Source: an uncultured bacterium (lineage in GTDB: Bacteria; Pseudomonadota; Gammaproteobacteria; Burkholderiales; Burkholderiaceae_E). Taken from it: 47,794 nt of DNA. Within the stretch, counting starts at the first letter, position 1. Each line of letters opens with the position of its first letter. Location: contig CAIVPX010000016.1 of the NCBI GenBank assembly GCA_903907905.1, forward strand, positions 1 through 47,794. Direction: 5' to 3'. Of the stretch, positions 8,781-16,850 are shown in pieces. Made by a program: the position numbers and the translations under genes. A model generated the notes under the pieces. That model saw only the letters and a program-made list of their open reading frames with translations. It was not told the DNA's origin and ran no database searches.

Positions 8781-9562
8781 ACACGCGCCAGTCCGGCGAG
8801 GTCATCCTCGACCTCAAGCACATTTCGCTGTCATTCGGCGGGGTCAAGGCTCTCACCGACATCTCGTTCGATGTCCGCGAGCACGAGATCCGCGCCATCA
8901 TCGGACCCAATGGTGCGGGCAAGAGTTCGATGCTCAACGTGATCAACGGCGTCTACACGCCCCAGCAGGGGCAGATCGTCTTTCGCGGCCACAGCTTCGA
9001 TCGCATGGACCCGCATCGCATGGCCTCGATGGGCGTGGCCCGCACCTTCCAGAATCTGGCCCTCTTCAAGGGCATGACGGTGCTCGACAACATCATGGCC
9101 GGGCGAAGCCTGAAAATGCGCACCAACCTGCTGCAGCAGGCGCTCTGGCGCGGGGCGGCGGCGCGCGAGGAGGACGAGCACCGCGAGCACTGCGAACGCA
9201 TCATCGACTTTCTGCAGATCCAGGCCTATCGCAAAATGCAGGTAGCGCGCCTGCCTTACGGGCTTCAGAAGCGGGTCGACCTGGGGCGGGCCCTTGCCAT
9301 GGAGCCAAGTCTGCTGCTGCTCGACGAGCCCATGGCCGGCATGAACGTCGAGGAAAAGCAGGACATGAGCCGTTTCGTGCTCGACGTCAACGACGAGTTC
9401 GGCACCACGATCGTGTTGATCGAACACGACATGGGGGTGGTGATGGACATCTCCGATCGGGTCGTCGTGCTCGACTACGGCAAGAAAATCGGTGATGGCA
9501 CGCCCGACGAGGTTCGCAGCAACCAGGACGTGATCGACGCGTACCTGGGTGTCGCGCACTGA
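8777..9562 (+). CDS. livG: Branched-chain-type ABC importer ATPase LivG
   Basis: A 261-residue ATP-binding subunit. Walker A is GPNGAGKSS, Walker B is LLLLDEPMAGM, and the switch histidine is in LIEHDM. The signature loop reads LPYGLQKR in place of LSGGQ, a variant of the LAYG-type loop seen in LivG proteins. The family is identified by the extra 30-residue insertion between the Q-loop and the signature, and by the C-terminal DAYLG. The start is taken at ATG 8777 because it overlaps the ligase stop. It should pair with LivF on the cytoplasmic face of LivH/LivM. Confidence 0.93.
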   Translation: MNTRQSGEVILDLKHISLSFGGVKALTDISFDVREHEIRAIIGPNGAGKSSMLNVINGVYTPQQGQIVFRGHSFDRMDPHRMASMGVARTFQNLALFKGMTVLDNIMAGRSLKMRTNLLQQALWRGAAAREEDEHREHCERIIDFLQIQAYRKMQVARLPYGLQKRVDLGRALAMEPSLLLLDEPMAGMNVEEKQDMSRFVLDVNDEFGTTIVLIEHDMGVVMDISDRVVVLDYGKKIGDGTPDEVRSNQDVIDAYLGVAH

Positions 9563-9585
9563 GCGCGCAGCGGGAGGCAGGACAC

Positions 9586-10515
9586 ATGGGTTTTTTCCTG
9601 GAAGTGGTGCTGGGCGGACTGATGGCCGGCGTGCTGTACTCGCTGGTCGCGCTCGGCCTGGTGCTCATCTACAAGGCCTCAGGCGTCTTCAATTTCGCCC
9701 AGGGTGCGATGGTGCTCTTTGCGGCCCTGGCGATGGCGCGACTGGCCGAGTGGATGCCCGCGCTGCTCGGCATCGACAGCCTGCTCCTCGCCAATCTGAT
9801 TGCGTTCGCATTGGCCACGGTCATCATGTATGGCGTGGCCATGGTCATCGAGCGACTGGTGCTGCGGCCGATGGTCAACCAGGAGGGCGTCACCCTGTTG
9901 ATGGCCACCCTCGGCGTCACGTATTTCCTGGACGGCTTCGGCCAGAGCCTCTGGGGGTCGGACATCTATCAGATCGACCTGGGGCTCTCGAAAGACCCCC
10001 TCATGGTGCTCGAGAGCGTCTTCGAGGGTGGCGTCATGCTCAATCGTGACGACATTGCCGCAGCCGTCATCGCGGTGCTGCTGGTGGCCGTGCTGGCGCT
10101 TTTCTTTCAGAAGACCGCCACGGGTCGGGCGCTGCGCGCCGTAGCCGATGACCACCAGGCCGCCCAGTCCATCGGCATTCCGCTCAACCGCATCTGGGTG
10201 ATTGTCTGGGCGGTGGCAGGCTTCACCGCGCTGGTCGCGGGCATGGTCTGGGGCAGCAAGCTGGGCGTGCAGTTCTCGCTGGCGATCCTCGCGCTCAAGG
10301 CGCTGCCAGTGGTCATCCTGGGCGGCTTCACCTCGGTGCCCGGGGCGATCATCGGCGGGCTGATCATCGGCCTGGGCGAAAAGCTCGCCGAGGTCTATCT
10401 CGGCCCGGTGATTGGCGGGGGTCTCGAGAACTGGTTTGCCTACGGCCTCGCCTTGCTGGTGCTGCTGGTGCGCCCGCAGGGGCTGTTTGGCGAACGCATC
10501 ATCAATCGCGTGTAG
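9586..10515 (+). CDS. livH: Branched-chain-type ABC importer permease LivH
   Basis: A 309-residue inner-membrane permease with about eight hydrophobic segments. It has the LivH-type N-terminal segment (GLMAGVLYSLVALGLVLIY), the FNFAQGAMV segment and a C-terminal ALLVLLVRPQGLFGE tail. The cytoplasmic RALRAVADD..A.S.GI loop is the ABC coupling helix that contacts the ATPases. It lies 23 bases after livG with a GGGAGG ribosome-binding site. Confidence 0.93.
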   Translation: MGFFLEVVLGGLMAGVLYSLVALGLVLIYKASGVFNFAQGAMVLFAALAMARLAEWMPALLGIDSLLLANLIAFALATVIMYGVAMVIERLVLRPMVNQEGVTLLMATLGVTYFLDGFGQSLWGSDIYQIDLGLSKDPLMVLESVFEGGVMLNRDDIAAAVIAVLLVAVLALFFQKTATGRALRAVADDHQAAQSIGIPLNRIWVIVWAVAGFTALVAGMVWGSKLGVQFSLAILALKALPVVILGGFTSVPGAIIGGLIIGLGEKLAEVYLGPVIGGGLENWFAYGLALLVLLVRPQGLFGERIINRV

Positions 10516-10530
10516 AAGGAGACCCCGGCC

Positions 10531-11595
10531 ATGCTCTACCGCGAAAACGGTCAGTTCAAGACCAGCTACCGCGCCGACCAGCAGATCTTCCCGATTCTGC
10601 AGGACCGCTGGCTGATACTCGCGCTGATCGGCCTGGCCTTCATCGCTGTGCCGATGTTCGCAAGCGAGTACGCCTTTCGGGCGCTGCTGATCCCCTTCGT
10701 CATCCTGTCGCTCGCCGCACTCGGCCTCAACCTGCTGGTGGGCTACTGCGGCCAGATCTCGCTGGGGTCGGGCGCCTTCATGGCCGTGGGCGCCTACATT
10801 TCGTACAACGCTTATGTGCGGGTCCCGGGCATGCCAGTGCTGGGCGCCTTCATCATCGGCGGATTGGCGGCGCTGATGGTCGGGGTCGTGTTCGGCATCC
10901 CGAGCCTGCGCATTCGCGGACTCTATCTGGCGGTGGCCACCCTGGCTGCGCAGTTCTTCGCCGACTGGGTGTTCTCGCGCATCCCCTGGTTCACCAACAA
11001 CTCAGCCTCGGGCTCGGTATCGGTCCCCACGTTGACGGTCTTCGGCATCCCACTCGATACGCCGCAGTCCAAGTATCTCTTTTGCCTGAGCGTGGTCGCC
11101 GTCATGGCGCTGGCCGCCAAGAACCTGGTCCGGGGTCATGTGGGTCGGTCGTGGATGGCCATTCGTGACATGGACGTGGCCGCCGAGGTCATCGGTATCC
11201 GCCCCATGGCCGCCAAGCTCTCGGCCTTTGCGGTGAGCTCGTTTTTCATCGGCGTCGCGGGCGCGATGTGGGGCTTCGTGCATCTGGGCTCGTGGGAGCC
11301 GCTGGCCTTCGACGTCAACCGCTCGCTCAACCTGCTATTCATGATCATCATCGGCGGCATGGGCTCGATCATGGGCAGTTTCTTCGGGGCAGCCTTCATC
11401 GTGGTGCTCCCCCTGGTGCTCAATCAGGTGCCGGCCTGGCTGGGCATCCCGCTGTCCACGGCGGCAGCGTCGCACCTCGAATTCATGATTTTCGGCGCCC
11501 TGATCGTCTTCTTCCTGATCGTCGAACCCCACGGCCTGGCTCGCCTGTGGTCGATGGGCAAGGAAAAACTCAGGCTCTGGCCTTTTCCGCATTGA
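10531..11595 (+). CDS. livM: Branched-chain-type ABC importer permease LivM
   Basis: A 354-residue inner-membrane permease with a soluble N-terminal extension of roughly 25 residues, then eight to nine hydrophobic segments. The LivM landmarks are a GLNLLVGYCGQISLG segment, IRGLYLAVATLA, and a coupling-helix segment MAIRDMDVAAEVIGI. It starts 15 bases after livH with an AAGGAG site. With LivH it forms the transmembrane pore. The tail PHGLARLW is typical of the family. Confidence 0.93.
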   Translation: MLYRENGQFKTSYRADQQIFPILQDRWLILALIGLAFIAVPMFASEYAFRALLIPFVILSLAALGLNLLVGYCGQISLGSGAFMAVGAYISYNAYVRVPGMPVLGAFIIGGLAALMVGVVFGIPSLRIRGLYLAVATLAAQFFADWVFSRIPWFTNNSASGSVSVPTLTVFGIPLDTPQSKYLFCLSVVAVMALAAKNLVRGHVGRSWMAIRDMDVAAEVIGIRPMAAKLSAFAVSSFFIGVAGAMWGFVHLGSWEPLAFDVNRSLNLLFMIIIGGMGSIMGSFFGAAFIVVLPLVLNQVPAWLGIPLSTAAASHLEFMIFGALIVFFLIVEPHGLARLWSMGKEKLRLWPFPH

Positions 11596-11601
11596 TGTCG
11601 G

Positions 11602-11624
11602 GCCCGAAGCCTGGGGCTTTGGGC
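11602..11624 (+). other. Intercistronic hairpin between livM and livK
   Basis: A 10-bp stem (one G-T wobble) closed by a TGG triloop lies in the 68-base spacer. The left arm is GCCCGAAGCC at 11602-11611 and the right arm GGCTTTGGGC at 11615-11624. No T-run follows, so it is not a classical terminator. A stabilising or RNA-processing element upstream of the binding-protein gene is an inference. Confidence 0.55.
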
Positions 11625-11663
11625 GTAGTGCTTGCTTGGATGATTCAAAAAATGGAGGTTCTG

Positions 11664-13034
11664 ATGAGACACACGCGCACATTCAGATGGCTCGCAGCCA
11701 CCGCAACCCTGGCGGGCGGCTTGGCCGTATCGGCGATAGCCCAGGCTCAGGCCCCGGCCAAGGGCGCCGCTGCCACTGCGGCCAAGGAGCAGTTCTTTCC
11801 GCTACTGGTCTACCGCACCGGGCCCTACGCCCCCAACGGTGTGCCCTTTGCCAATGGGATGGCCGACTACTACAAGATGCTCAACGCGCGCGACGGTGGC
11901 ATCGGTGGCGTGCGCATCACCATGGAAGAGTGCGAGACCAGCTACGCCACCGACCGCGGTGTCGAGTGCTACGAGCGCCTCAAGGGCAAGGGCCCGACGG
12001 GTGCCACCGCCGTGCATCCGGTGTCAACGGGTATCACCTTCGCGCTCACCGACAAGGCGCCCGGCGACAAGATCCCGCTGATCACGGCCGGACTGGGGCG
12101 CTCCGAATCGGCCAACGGTGAAGTGTTCAAATGGAACTTCATCCTGGGCGGCAGCTACTGGGTCGCCGCCGACATTCTGGTCCAGCACGTGGGCGAGGCC
12201 AACGGCGGTCTCGACAAGCTCAAGGGCAAGAAGATCGCGCTCGTCTATCACGACTCACCCTACGGCAAGGAGCCGATTCCGCTGCTACAGGAGCGGGCCA
12301 AGATGCACGGGTTCCAGCTCGTCCTGATCCCGGTCACACATCCGGGGGTCGAGCAGAAAGCGGCGTGGTTGCAGGTGCGCCGCGACCGACCCGACTACGT
12401 GTTCCTCTGGGGCTGGGGCGTCATGAACTCCACCTCGATCAAGGAGGCCATCGCCACCGGCTATCCGCGTGAAAAAATGTACGGCGTCTGGTGGTCGGGT
12501 GCCGAGCCCGACATCGTGCCCGCGGGTGATGGCGGCAAGGGCTACAACGCGCTCACCTTCATGGCGCCCGCCGGCACCGGCAAGGTCCACCAGGACATCG
12601 TCCGGCATGTGCACGAAAAAGGCCAGGGTACCGGTCCGCGCGACGAAGTCGGCCAGGTGCTGTACAACCGGGGTCTGACGGCGGCCATGGTCACGGCCGA
12701 GGCCGTGCTCGTTGCCCAGAGCCGGTTCGGCAAACGCCCCCTCACCGGCGAGGAGGTGCGCTGGGGTCTCGAAAACCTGAGCGTCGATGCCGCTCGCATC
12801 AAGCAGCTCGGCTTCGAGGGCTTCATGCAGCCGCTCAGCACCAGCTGTCGCGATCACATGGGCGGCAACAGTGCCCAGATCCACACCTGGGACGGCAAGA
12901 AATGGGTGGTCGCACCCAAGCTGTACGAGGCCGACATGCAGGTGCTCAAGCCCATGCAGGATGCCTTCGCCAGGAAGTACGCTGAAGAAAAGAAAATCGC
13001 CCCGCGTGACTGCTCGAAAGAAGCCTCGAGCTGA
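11664..13034 (+). CDS. livK: Periplasmic substrate-binding protein of the Liv-type importer
   Basis: A 456-residue periplasmic binding protein, longer than usual LivK (about 370). The N-terminus is a typical Sec signal peptide: RHTRTFRW, a hydrophobic core, then AQA with cleavage near residue 29. The mature part is a Peripla_BP type I fold, recognisable from the VYHDSPYGKE segment and the hydrophobic stretches VFLWGWG and FEGFMQP. Four cysteines in the mature chain (ECETS, VECYE, TSCRD, RDCSK) could form two disulfides. The start at ATG 11664 is fixed by GGAGG five bases upstream. It is flanked by hairpins, which suggests its level is set apart from the permeases. The ligand is unknown, and acid or aromatic acid ligands are suggested by the neighbouring ligases. 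Confidence 0.9.
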   Translation: MRHTRTFRWLAATATLAGGLAVSAIAQAQAPAKGAAATAAKEQFFPLLVYRTGPYAPNGVPFANGMADYYKMLNARDGGIGGVRITMEECETSYATDRGVECYERLKGKGPTGATAVHPVSTGITFALTDKAPGDKIPLITAGLGRSESANGEVFKWNFILGGSYWVAADILVQHVGEANGGLDKLKGKKIALVYHDSPYGKEPIPLLQERAKMHGFQLVLIPVTHPGVEQKAAWLQVRRDRPDYVFLWGWGVMNSTSIKEAIATGYPREKMYGVWWSGAEPDIVPAGDGGKGYNALTFMAPAGTGKVHQDIVRHVHEKGQGTGPRDEVGQVLYNRGLTAAMVTAEAVLVAQSRFGKRPLTGEEVRWGLENLSVDAARIKQLGFEGFMQPLSTSCRDHMGGNSAQIHTWDGKKWVVAPKLYEADMQVLKPMQDAFARKYAEEKKIAPRDCSKEASS

Positions 13035-13051
13035 TCACGTCCTCAACCCGC

Positions 13052-13072
13052 CGGGGCGCCGTTCAGGCCCCG
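13052..13072 (+). other. Hairpin downstream of livK
   Basis: CGGGGC (13052-13057) pairs with GCCCCG (13067-13072) across a 9-base loop, starting 17 bases after the livK stop. There is no T-run. It is the first of three inverted repeats in the 134-base livK-livF spacer. Confidence 0.45.
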
Positions 13073-13088
13073 ACACAGGTTGCGCCTG

Positions 13089-13102
13089 CCCACCCGGGTG
13101 GG
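13089..13102. other. 14-bp perfect palindrome in the livK-livF spacer
   Basis: CCCACCCGGGTGGG reads identically on both strands. In RNA it could form only a tight stem or a duplex. It lies between two clearer hairpins, so it may belong to a shared structured region. A protein-binding role is possible but unsupported. Confidence 0.4.
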
Positions 13103-13110
13103 TCGCAGCC

Positions 13111-13150
13111 CGTTGACCCGGACGCCGGGCGTGCCCGGTCCCGGTCAACG
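13111..13150 (+). other. Long imperfect hairpin just before the livF ribosome-binding site
   Basis: Outer arms CGTTGACC (13111-13118) and GGTCAACG (13143-13150) pair perfectly. After one mismatch the pairing continues through an inner CCGGG/CCCGG stem with a small bulge, about 16 pairs in total. It ends some seven bases before the CAGGAG ribosome-binding site of livF, so it could shield the 3' end of livK mRNA or influence livF translation. Confidence 0.5.
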
Positions 13151-13168
13151 CACACGCAGGAGACAGTC

Positions 13169-13975
13169 GTGAGCAGCAGTCCCATGCTCGTCGTCAACGG
13201 CATCGAGGTGATCTACAACCACGTCATCCTGGTGCTCAAGGGGGTATCGCTGCAGGTCCCCGAGGGCAGCATCGTAGCCCTCCTGGGCGGCAATGGCGCG
13301 GGCAAGACCACCACGCTGCGCGCCGTCTCCAACCTGCTCAAGGGCGAGCGCGGCGAGGTCACCAAGGGCGCCATCCACTACAAGGGTGAAGCCATCGCCC
13401 ACCTCACCCCCGCCGATCTGGTCAAGCGGGGCGTCATTCAGGTGATGGAGGGCCGACACTGCTTCGGCCATCTCACGGTCGAGGAAAACCTGCTCACCGG
13501 AGCCTATACCCGAAAGCTTGGCCGCAGCGAAACCGCCGAGGCGCTCGAGCGCGTGTATCACTACTTTCCCCGACTCAAGACGCGGCGCGGCTCCCAGGCG
13601 GGCTACACCTCGGGCGGCGAGCAGCAGATGACCGCAGTAGGACGAGCCCTCATGGCCAACCCACGCATGATCCTGCTCGACGAACCCTCGATGGGTCTCG
13701 CGCCACAGATCGTGGCCGAAATTTTCGAAATCGTGCGCGATCTCAACCAGAAGGAAGGCGTGAGCTTTCTGCTGGCCGAACAAAACACCAATGTCGCCCT
13801 GAAGAACGCCGATTACGGCTACATTCTCGAAAACGGCCGCATCGTGATGGACGGCCCCGCCAGCGACCTGGCCAACAACGAAGATGTCCGCGAGTTTTAC
13901 CTGGGCGTCGCTCAGGAAGGTCGCAAGTCATTCCGGGACATCAAGTCCTATCGCCGGCGCAAACGCTGGCTCTGA
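13169..13975 (+). CDS. livF: Branched-chain-type ABC importer ATPase LivF
   Basis: A 268-residue ATP-binding subunit. Walker A is GGNGAGKTT, the signature SGGEQQM is intact, Walker B is MILLDEPSMGL, and the switch region reads LLAEQNT, the LivF-type EQN in place of EHD. It starts at GTG 13169, where a CAGGAG site stands at good distance. An internal ATG five codons later is the alternative. The C-terminal YRRRKRW tail is basic and longer than in E. coli LivF. It should pair with LivG. Confidence 0.92.
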   Translation: MSSSPMLVVNGIEVIYNHVILVLKGVSLQVPEGSIVALLGGNGAGKTTTLRAVSNLLKGERGEVTKGAIHYKGEAIAHLTPADLVKRGVIQVMEGRHCFGHLTVEENLLTGAYTRKLGRSETAEALERVYHYFPRLKTRRGSQAGYTSGGEQQMTAVGRALMANPRMILLDEPSMGLAPQIVAEIFEIVRDLNQKEGVSFLLAEQNTNVALKNADYGYILENGRIVMDGPASDLANNEDVREFYLGVAQEGRKSFRDIKSYRRRKRWL

Positions 13976-13992
13976 GCAGGGCCCGAACCGCG

Positions 13993-15249
13993 ATGAACAC
14001 CACCTCCCCTTATTACGACGACCTCGAAACGCGCGAGCCCGAGGCCCGGGAGGGGGCGCTGATGGCGCGCCTGCCGGGGCTGGTCGCGCACGCCCGCGAC
14101 CGCGCACCGGGCTGGGCCGAGCGACTCCAGGCGGTCGACCCCGCTGCAATCAGTTCGCGCAAGGCGCTGGCCTCGATTCCAGTCCTGCGAAAAAGCGATC
14201 TGAAAGACCTGCAGACCCGGCGTCCGCCCTTTGGCGGTCTCACCACCTGCGAGCCCGGCCAACTCGGGCGCCTGTTCATGTCGCCGGGGCCGATTTTCGA
14301 TGCCGAGGGCGCTCGCCCCGACCCCTGGCGAGCAGCACGCGCGCTCTGGGCCGCCGGCATGCGGCCAGGCCACGTCATCCAGAACTGCTTTGGCTACCAC
14401 CTCACGCCCGGCGCGTGGATGGTCGACAGCGCGGCGCGACACATCGGCTGCGCAGTCATCCCGGCCGGCACCGGCCAGACCGAACAGCAACTCGACATCG
14501 TGCGCGCGCTCGCACCCGACGCCTATGTGGGCACCCCCTCGTTTCTGCGCATCATCATCGAAAAGGCGCGCGAGACCGGTGCCGACATCTCGCGACTGCG
14601 GCGCGCGCTGGTGGCCGCCGAGGCACTGCCGCCGAGCCTGCGCGCCTGGTTCATCGAGCAGGGCGTGCACACCGTGCTGCAGTGGTACGGCACGGCCGAT
14701 CTCGGGCTGATCGCCTACGAGTCCGAGGCGCTGGAAGGCATGATCCTCGAAGAAGACCTCATCCTGGAGGTCGTGCGGCCCGGCACCGACGAGCCCGTGG
14801 CCGATGGCGAAGTCGGCGAGGTGGTCGTCACCAGTTTCAACCCCGACTATCCGCTGATCCGTTTCGGCACCGGTGATCTGTCGGCGGTGCTACCCGGCAT
14901 CTCACCCTGCGGGCGGACCAATGTCCGCATTCGTGGCTGGCTCGGTCGTGCCGACCAGACGACCAAGGTGCGCGGCATGTTCGTGCATCCGGGTCAGGTG
15001 GCCGAGATTGCGCGTCGCCATCCCGAACTCGCCCGCGTGCGCTTGGTGGTTGAGGGCGCCATGGCCAATGATTCGATGACCCTGCGCTGCGAACTCAAGC
15101 CCGGCGCAAGCGGCTCGGCGTCGCTCGCCGAGGCGATCGCCGGGTCGATCCGCGACCTCACCAAACTGCGCGGCGAGGTGAGCTTCGTGGCCGCAGGCGC
15201 GATTCCCAATGACGGCAAGGTCATCGAAGACGCGCGCAAGTACGACTGA
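13993..15249 (+). CDS. PaaK-like phenylacetate-CoA ligase family protein without the usual P-loop
   Basis: A 418-residue protein with the overall PaaK layout: PVLRKSDL near residue 58, a cofactor-binding WYGTADLG motif near residue 235, a RFGTGDLS motif near residue 290, the [11 protein letters not shown] segment, and a C-terminal [11 protein letters not shown] with a possible catalytic lysine. Where PaaK enzymes have SSGTTGKP, this protein reads [11 protein letters not shown] (about residues 96-106), so the ATP phosphate-binding loop appears lost. It may be a divergent ligase, a thioesterifying partner or a non-catalytic subunit. It follows livF by 17 bases, so it is part of the importer operon. 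Confidence 0.85.
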   Translation: MNTTSPYYDDLETREPEAREGALMARLPGLVAHARDRAPGWAERLQAVDPAAISSRKALASIPVLRKSDLKDLQTRRPPFGGLTTCEPGQLGRLFMSPGPIFDAEGARPDPWRAARALWAAGMRPGHVIQNCFGYHLTPGAWMVDSAARHIGCAVIPAGTGQTEQQLDIVRALAPDAYVGTPSFLRIIIEKARETGADISRLRRALVAAEALPPSLRAWFIEQGVHTVLQWYGTADLGLIAYESEALEGMILEEDLILEVVRPGTDEPVADGEVGEVVVTSFNPDYPLIRFGTGDLSAVLPGISPCGRTNVRIRGWLGRADQTTKVRGMFVHPGQVAEIARRHPELARVRLVVEGAMANDSMTLRCELKPGASGSASLAEAIAGSIRDLTKLRGEVSFVAAGAIPNDGKVIEDARKYD

Positions 15250-15269
15250 GCCCGAACGAGGTCATCCGC

Positions 15270-16244
15270 ATGGAAATCTTTGACTACGACAATATCCTGC
15301 TGCTGCCGCGCCGCTGCGTGGTGGAGAGCCGGCGCGAGTGCGACCCCTCGGTCGAACTCGGCGGCCGGCGCTTTCGCATCCCGGTCGTACCCGCCAACAT
15401 GAAGACCGTGGTCAGTGATGCCCTCTGCGAGACCCTGGCGCGCGAAGGCTACTTCTACATTCACCACCGCTTTGACCTCGACAGCGTGGCCTTTGCGCGC
15501 TCGATGCGCGACAAGGGCCTGTTTGTCTCGCTGTCGGTCGGCGTGAAAGAAGCCGATCGCCAGGTGGTGCGGCAACTGGCCGCTGACAAGATCGGTGCCG
15601 ACTACCTCACCATCGACGTCGCGCACGGCCACGCCGAGACGGTCAGGCACATGATCGCGCACATCCGCGAGCACCTGCCAAAGGCCTTCATCATCGCCGG
15701 CAACGTCGGCACGCCCGAAGGGATCATCGATCTGGAAAACTGGGGCGCCGATGCCACCAAGGTGGGCGTGGGTCCTGGCAAGGTCTGCATCACGCGCATG
15801 AAGACCGGTTTTGGTACCGGGGGGTGGCAGCTGTCGGCGCTCAAGTGGTGCGCGCGGGTGGCCACCCGTCCGATCATTGCCGATGGGGGCATTCGCGAAC
15901 ACGGCGACATTGCCAAGTCGGTGCGCTTTGGTGCCACCATGGTCATGATCGGATCGATGTTCGCCGGCCACGAAGAATCGCCCGGCGCCACGGTCGAGGT
16001 CGACGGCAAGCTCTTCAAGGAGTACTACGGCTCGGCCTCCGAATTCAACAAGGGCCACCGCAGTTTTGTCGAGGGCAAGCGCATCCTCGAGCCGATCAAG
16101 GGTCGACTGGGCGACACGCTTCGCGAGATGGAGGAAGATCTGCAGAGCTCGATTTCCTACGCAGGCGGACGACAGCTCGGCGACCTGCGGCGCGTCAATT
16201 ACGTCATCCTCGGTCACGACAACGACAGCTCATACCTCATCTGA
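15270..16244 (+). CDS. guaC: GMP reductase, Firmicutes-type
   Basis: A 324-residue TIM-barrel enzyme that reduces GMP to IMP with NADPH, releasing ammonia and salvaging guanine nucleotides. The catalytic cysteine is Cys173 in [15 protein letters not shown]. The phosphate-binding DGGIR and the [12 protein letters not shown] segments follow, and the chain ends with the family's SSISYAGG region. Missing CBS domains and the short length separate it from IMP dehydrogenase. From memory, its wording is much closer to Bacillus GuaC than to the longer E. coli enzyme. It starts 20 bases after the PaaK-like gene and its end overlaps the convergent GNAT gene by 15 bases. Confidence 0.92.
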   Translation: MEIFDYDNILLLPRRCVVESRRECDPSVELGGRRFRIPVVPANMKTVVSDALCETLAREGYFYIHHRFDLDSVAFARSMRDKGLFVSLSVGVKEADRQVVRQLAADKIGADYLTIDVAHGHAETVRHMIAHIREHLPKAFIIAGNVGTPEGIIDLENWGADATKVGVGPGKVCITRMKTGFGTGGWQLSALKWCARVATRPIIADGGIREHGDIAKSVRFGATMVMIGSMFAGHEESPGATVEVDGKLFKEYYGSASEFNKGHRSFVEGKRILEPIKGRLGDTLREMEEDLQSSISYAGGRQLGDLRRVNYVILGHDNDSSYLI

Positions 16245-16850
16245 CCGACCCGGGTACTCGACGGGTGCACTGCGATCGGCCAGACCGATTTCACGCTGCA
16301 TCAAGACCGTGTCAAGCCAGCGATCGAATTTCCAGCCACTTGCGCGCAAGACCCCGGCAAAGCGAAATCCGCAGGACGCATGCAGCCCGATCGAGCCGGT
16401 GTTGCCGCTGTCGCCGATCACGGCGATGATCTGCCGCACGCCAAGCGCTTCGGCGCGAGCGATCAGGGCCTCGAGCAGCACCCGGCCCACGCCCGCGCGC
16501 TGCAGTCCCGGGCGCACGTACACCGAGTTTTCCACGGTGAAGCGATAAGCCGGGCGAAGCCGGAAATAGTTGAAATAGGCAAAACCCAGCACCTCGCGAT
16601 CGCGCTCGGCCACGAGATGCACGAAGCCATTGCCCAGAACGTCCTGGCGGCGGCGCGCGATCTCGGCGAGCGACGGCGGTTCAAGTTCGAACGAACCCCT
16701 GCCGTGACGCACGTGGTGGCTATAGATCGCCTCGATCACGGGCAGATCGGCCTCGACGCTGTCGCGCACGCAGAGCGGCTGCGCGGCCGGACCGTCCGGC
16801 GCTCGAGCGACCTCGAGAGACCGCGCGGCAGGCTGGCTGGCCTCAGACAT
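16230..16850 (-). CDS. GNAT N-acetyltransferase, phosphinothricin/methionine-sulfoximine type
   Basis: A 206-residue acetyltransferase. After about 30 variable N-terminal residues comes the [20 protein letters not shown] segment of the phosphinothricin acetyltransferase subfamily, then the acetyl-CoA-binding motif A ([15 protein letters not shown], about residues 117-131), and a terminal [14 protein letters not shown] segment typical of the group. It likely acetylates an amino-acid-like amine, and methionine sulfoximine/sulfone or a glutamine-synthetase inhibitor are the known substrates of relatives. The ATG at 16850 overlaps the stop of the upstream MBL gene by eight bases, so it is the last gene of the liu operon. 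Confidence 0.88.
   Translation of the reverse strand: MSEASQPAARSLEVARAPDGPAAQPLCVRDSVEADLPVIEAIYSHHVRHGRGSFELEPPSLAEIARRRQDVLGNGFVHLVAERDREVLGFAYFNYFRLRPAYRFTVENSVYVRPGLQRAGVGRVLLEALIARAEALGVRQIIAVIGDSGNTGSIGLHASCGFRFAGVLRASGWKFDRWLDTVLMQREIGLADRSAPVEYPGRSDEV

Noticed and set aside
14994-16217. A 407-codon minus-strand frame opposite guaC and the PaaK-like gene
   Set aside because: It is antisense to a complete GMP reductase with its catalytic cysteine, and composition suggests a shadow frame.
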